Part shown: piece after piece, positions 60,396 to 64,000 of the stretch | Layout: each line of letters starts with the position of its first letter | Position numbering within the stretch: position 1 is the first letter of the stretch | DNA from: Tyto alba | Lineage: Eukaryota; Chordata; Aves; Strigiformes; Tytonidae | Length of the DNA stretch: 64,000 nt | Assembly: GCF_018691265.1 (NCBI RefSeq) | Contig: NW_024881324.1 | Span: forward strand, 5,025,730-5,089,729 | Direction: 5' to 3' | Position numbers and translations under genes: made by a program | Notes under the pieces: model-generated | Told to the model about the DNA's origin: nothing | What the model saw: the letters and a program-made list of their open reading frames with translations, nothing else | Database searches by the model: none

Positions 60396-62070
60396 ATGTC
60401 ATATAGTATAATAGAATGTTGGAATGGAAAATAGTATTCCTGTTGCAGGTAAACACATATCTGACATTTAATCACAGGCATGGGAGTTACACAGAGGAAT
60501 TTTCTTTGCTCTGAAGTGCGTTGACTGTCCTAATGTATGCCCAGCTGTGCCAAGGTGCTCTGGTCCTTTCACTGTTTAATATAGCTACATGTATCACTGT
60601 GAATATGTTAGCTGTTGACAGCTCCAAGGGAAATAGGGGCAAATAAAGCAGGCAGGGTTAAGGGTAATAAACTAGATACCACATACTCCACAATGAAGTT
60701 CGCTTAGCATTTTGTAACCGTTTAAACATTTATTTTGGACTGTTGCAGTTTTGAACTTTTTTTTTTTTGTGTATGTGTGTGAAGGACAGGGTCTTCATGC
60801 TTGAAATGGGCAACAAATTGTTTTACTCTGTTGTGTTAATTCCATGTGAATGAAAAGCTGACATTCTTTTATTGTACTTAATGCGTAAGAGATAAGTGTA
60901 AATAATTATAGTCATAAAACAACTTTAAAGTAGAATATTCCAGGAGAAATTAACATCAAATGTAGTGATAGCAACCCTCATAACTTTAATTTCTCAGAGC
61001 CTGTAATGAAAATATTATTACTAAGATTTTTTGATCTCTTATTGATGATTTTTCATTTGGTGCTAATACTTTTGCAACCATCAGAATATGATGCGTAATG
61101 GTCTCTTGGTGTAACTGTTTTATGGTTTTTCATAACAGAACTTCGCTTGTAACGTTTTGTTATCTTATAGTTTTAAGATGTCTGTTATTACATTAAGAGC
61201 TCACAGGTAAGCATTGTAAAGGCTGCCTTTGGGAAGGGATGTAGTTTGATACTGCGTAGCAGATCTTATTAGCTGCTGCTGAGGATAAAAAAAGTATTTC
61301 TATTCTTTCTGGTGCTACTGCTTATGAACTGTGTTAGGGAGCCAAATCAGCAGGAAACTAGCTATGACTGAAAAACAGTTGTCTTTAAAAAGTTGTTTTA
61401 AGAGGCTATATTTCCTTGAATTGAATCATTTCAGAAAAAAACAGTACTGTTCCACCCTTATCCCAATAAAGAAAACCACCCTTTTTGGCAGCACTGACCT
61501 AATTAATTTTTCCTGCATCTTTGAACTATGTTGTTGCTTTACATAAAAACAGGTACTAAAGCATGGGGAATGAAACAGCTCTATTTTTGTTTGCTCTCTA
61601 GACTGATGAGCTATAGAATATTATCACAGGGGACTGATTTTTCTGAATCTGAGTAGAAACATCAAAGCTTGAGGGTTCCCTCTCTTAATAAATATGTAGC
61701 TTGGTTTAAATTAATTCTATCAATTTAATTGGATTCTCCTACCATTTTTTTTTTCCTTCCATACAATCCTTTTGTATGTGGTATTTTTTGCATAATCAGA
61801 TAGTATTTCTTTTCCTACTTGGTTCAATATACCAGTTGAACATGGAGAATTTTTAGTATGCACTATAATTTGTATAACTGCAATTATTTGTATGCCATGG
61901 CTTTGTGAACTGTCCAGGCAGTAGCTAACAGAATTAAAATTCTGCTAGTAGTGTAGCTTATTCTGTCAGGTTTCTATTTACCTTCCCCTACCCCAAGCTA
62001 ATAAGAGTACTTCAGGTTTGGAATATGTTTTCCTTGGCTCTTTGCACCTTTGACACAGTGGTGATAGTGT

Positions 62071-62648
62071 TGTAGTTTGACCCCAGATGGCAACTCGGGC
62101 CCACGCAGCCGCTTCCTTGTTCCTCACCCTCGGTGGGATGGGGGACAGAATTGGAAGGGTAAAAGTGAGACAACTCGTGGGTTGAGATGAAGACAGTTTA
62201 ATAAGTAAAACAAAAGCCGTGCACACAAGCAAAGCAAAACAAAACAAGGAATTCGTTCCCCCTTTCGCAGGGGCAGGCAGGCTCAGCCCTCCCCAGGACA
62301 GCGGGGCTCCATCACGTGTAATGGTGACTTGGGGAGACAAACACCATCACTCCGAGTGTCCCCCTTCTCCCCCCAGCTCTATATGCTGAGCATGATGCCA
62401 TATGGTCCGGGATACCCCTGGGGTCAGCTGTCCTGGCTGTGCCCCCTCCCAGCTCCTTGTGCCCCCCCAGCCACTCGCTGGTGGGGTGGGGTGAGGGGCA
62501 GGAAAGGCCTTGGCTCTGTGTGAGCCCTGCTCAGCAGAAACTAAAACATCCCTGTGTTATCAACACTGTTTCCAGCAGAAATCCAAAATACAGTCCCATA
62601 CCAGCTACTGTGAAGAAAATTAACTCTGTCCCAGCGAAAACTAGCACA
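62071..62648 (-). mobile_element. Avian ERV-L-like LTR (578 bp), antisense
   Basis: Recognised as an LTR common in bird genomes. Ends are TG...CA (TGTAGTTTGACC at 62,071; TAGCACA ending at 62,648). Read on the - strand it has a TATA-like box (CATATAGAG near 62,378-62,386), an ATTAAA polyadenylation signal (62,198-62,203) and a U5 end with 'ATCTCAACCCACGAG'. No internal viral genes are next to it, so it behaves as a solo LTR. The exact family name is not asserted. Confidence 0.8.
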
Positions 62649-63721
62649 GACAGCAAAGAGAAATTCAGTGGAGCAGGTGTCATCACTCTCTGCAGAGGAT
62701 ATGAAAGTTTTTTTCCTTCCCTGCTGAAAGAAAAATACATGGTGAAGTGCATTGGATTTATGCAGTGAGGGGGCTGCAGGGTGGCTTCTGTGAGAAGCTT
62801 CCAGAAGCAGCCTCCGTGTCAGACAGCCAGTTCCAGCTGACCCCAAGACGGGCTAGCTCCAAGACAGACCCACCACTGGCCAAAGCTAAGCCCATTGGCA
62901 ATGTTGGTAAGAAATGGTTAAAAAAAAAAAAAATAAAAACCAACTGTGCAACACCAGCTGAGAGAGAGGAGTCAGAATGTTAGAGAGAAACAACTCTGCA
63001 GAGACCAAGGTCAGTGAAGGAGGGGGAGGAGATGCTCCAGGAGCCAAAGCAGAGATTCCGCTGAAGACCATGGGATGCAAGTTGTCCCCCTGCAGCCCAC
63101 GGAGCAGATATCCACCCTGCAGCTTGTGGAGGACCCCACGCCAGAGCATGTGGATGTGCCCTGAAGGCCCTGTGGACCCCGTGTGAGGAGACCCATGCTG
63201 GAACAGTTCGTGCCTGAAGGACCGGTGACCTCATGGAGAGGACCCATGCTGGAGCAGTACTTGAACTGCAGCCTATAGAAAGGACTCTATATTGGAGAAG
63301 GTCATGAAGGACTGTCTCCCAAGGGTGGGACCCCACGCTGGAGCAGTGGAATAGCTTGAGGAGAAAGGAGCAGCAGAGACATTGTGTTATGAACTGACCA
63401 CAGCCCCCATTCCCCGACCCCCTGACCTGATCAGGGGGAGGAGGTGGAGAAGTTGGGAGTGAAGTTGAGCCTGGGAAGGTGTTTCTAGATTTGATCTTAT
63501 TTTTCATTATCCTACTCTCTTATGAATTGACAATAAATTGAATTATTTTCCCAAGTCAAATCTGCTTTGCCCGTGACAGTAATTGCTGAGTGATCTCCCT
63601 GTCCTTTTCTTGACCCACAAACTTGTTAATCTTATTTTCTCCCCCTTGTCCTGTTGAGGAGGGGGAGTGATAAGAGCTGCTTGGTGGGTAGCTGGCAGCT
63701 AGCCAAGGTCAACCCACCACA
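62649..63721 (+). mobile_element. Related avian LTR-like element (about 1.07 kb), sense
   Basis: Also recognised as a repeat frequent in birds. It has AATAAA at 63,532-63,537, a U5-like end with GACCCAC and 'GGGGGAGTGATAAGAG', and terminates GGTCAACCCACCACA. That terminus is the inverted counterpart of the left end of the neighbouring LTR (TGTAGTTTGACC), so the two share a U5 type and lie 5' to 5'. No target-site duplication is visible: AGTGT lies left of 62,071 and TGAAG right of 63,721. The left limit is uncertain. Confidence 0.65.
63127..63350 (+). repeat. Degenerate tandem repeat inside the LTR-like element
   Basis: The phrase GACCCATGCTGGAGCAG, or a close variant, recurs about four to five times (63,130; 63,190; 63,242; 63,283 diverged; 63,330), spaced roughly 45-55 bp. 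Each is joined by a 'gaaggac..' linker. It gives open frames but no recognised protein. Confidence 0.7.
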
Positions 63722-64000
63722 TGAAGTCTATGAAGACTGCTGTCTTTCTGATTTTATATGCAAATTTTCAAGTAGTTGAAAAATTGGACCAAGTTTGATG
63801 CACTAGGTTGTGCAACAGTAGGTTCTTGCTATGCAGCCCTGACCATGCTTTACAAAAAGTATAACTGTTTCTTGGCAGCTTCTCAATCCTCAGAATTGCC
63901 TGCCTTGAGTTTTAGGGCATCACAAGTGTTGCCTACTTATTTTTAAAGATCTGATGGTAATTTCAGAAATGGATTCATGAGCAGTTAGCAATATACAAAC

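Larger units (their letters stand above)
55151..64000 (+). other. SLC12A7 intron 1 (partial)
   Basis: From the exon 1 donor to the window end. No second exon with a KCC signature (such as the N-terminal SPFINN region) was seen. It holds a CR1 stub, the G-rich minisatellite, the C42 run, an ancient CR1 and two LTRs. Between these it is ordinary AT-rich sequence; short open frames at 56,585-58,853 and 60,500-61,950 have no signature. Confidence 0.65.

Noticed and set aside
55151..64000. Search for SLC12A7 exon 2
   Set aside because: No segment with the conserved KCC N-tail (SPFINN-like) and flanking splice sites was found; intron 1 is probably longer than the window.

Overview
The window is bird nuclear DNA. 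It carries many CR1 LINE copies with the typical avian CR1 3' end, LTR sequences of an avian ERV-L-like type, and long introns with small exons. Parts of two protein-coding genes can be read, both on the + strand.

Region 1 (1 to about 37,550) is the 3' half of NFX1 (nuclear transcription factor, X-box binding 1). Fifteen coding exons with consistent splice phases run from 1060 to the stop codon at 33,612-33,614 and give about 485 C-terminal residues: the last Cys-rich NF-X1-type zinc fingers, a linker, the R3H nucleic-acid-binding domain and the conserved tail ending IDYFDVQD. The N-terminal half lies left of the window. Introns hold CR1 fragments of two ages (young: 3.9, 12.5, 23.1 and 30.5 kb; ancient: 24.7-26.2 kb). 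An AT-rich 3' UTR with several AATAAA signals follows the stop.

Region 2 (about 37.5-53.2 kb) is an AT-rich intergenic stretch with no gene I recognise. At its right end (53,245-53,511, - strand) is an 87-codon open frame with no early ATG and codon use like a real terminal exon. I cannot name it.

Region 3 (53.8-57.1 kb) is a compact, unusual promoter neighbourhood. In order it has a polypyrimidine tract of about 970 bp with an internal 120-bp higher-order repeat, a CpG island with GC boxes and a TCACGTGA palindrome, and the first coding exon of a K-Cl cotransporter that best fits SLC12A7/KCC4 (55,012-55,150). Intron 1 then holds a 22-unit G-rich minisatellite of about 550 bp and a run of 42 C. 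The upstream + strand is C/T-rich and the downstream + strand is G-rich, so nucleotide skew flips across the start of the gene.

Region 4 (57.1-64 kb) is SLC12A7 intron 1. It contains an ancient amniote-type CR1 (59.5-60.4 kb) and two related LTR-like elements placed head to head (62,071-63,721).

The two genes are not functionally linked as far as I can see: one is a nuclear RNA/DNA-binding factor, the other a membrane KCl symporter. From what I recall, NFX1 is on the avian Z (human 9p13) and SLC12A7 on an avian macroautosome (human 5p15.33), so their adjacency is unexpected. It suggests either a rearrangement or an assembly join. Most long open frames in the window are artefacts of CR1, of the C/T tract or of the G-rich minisatellite.
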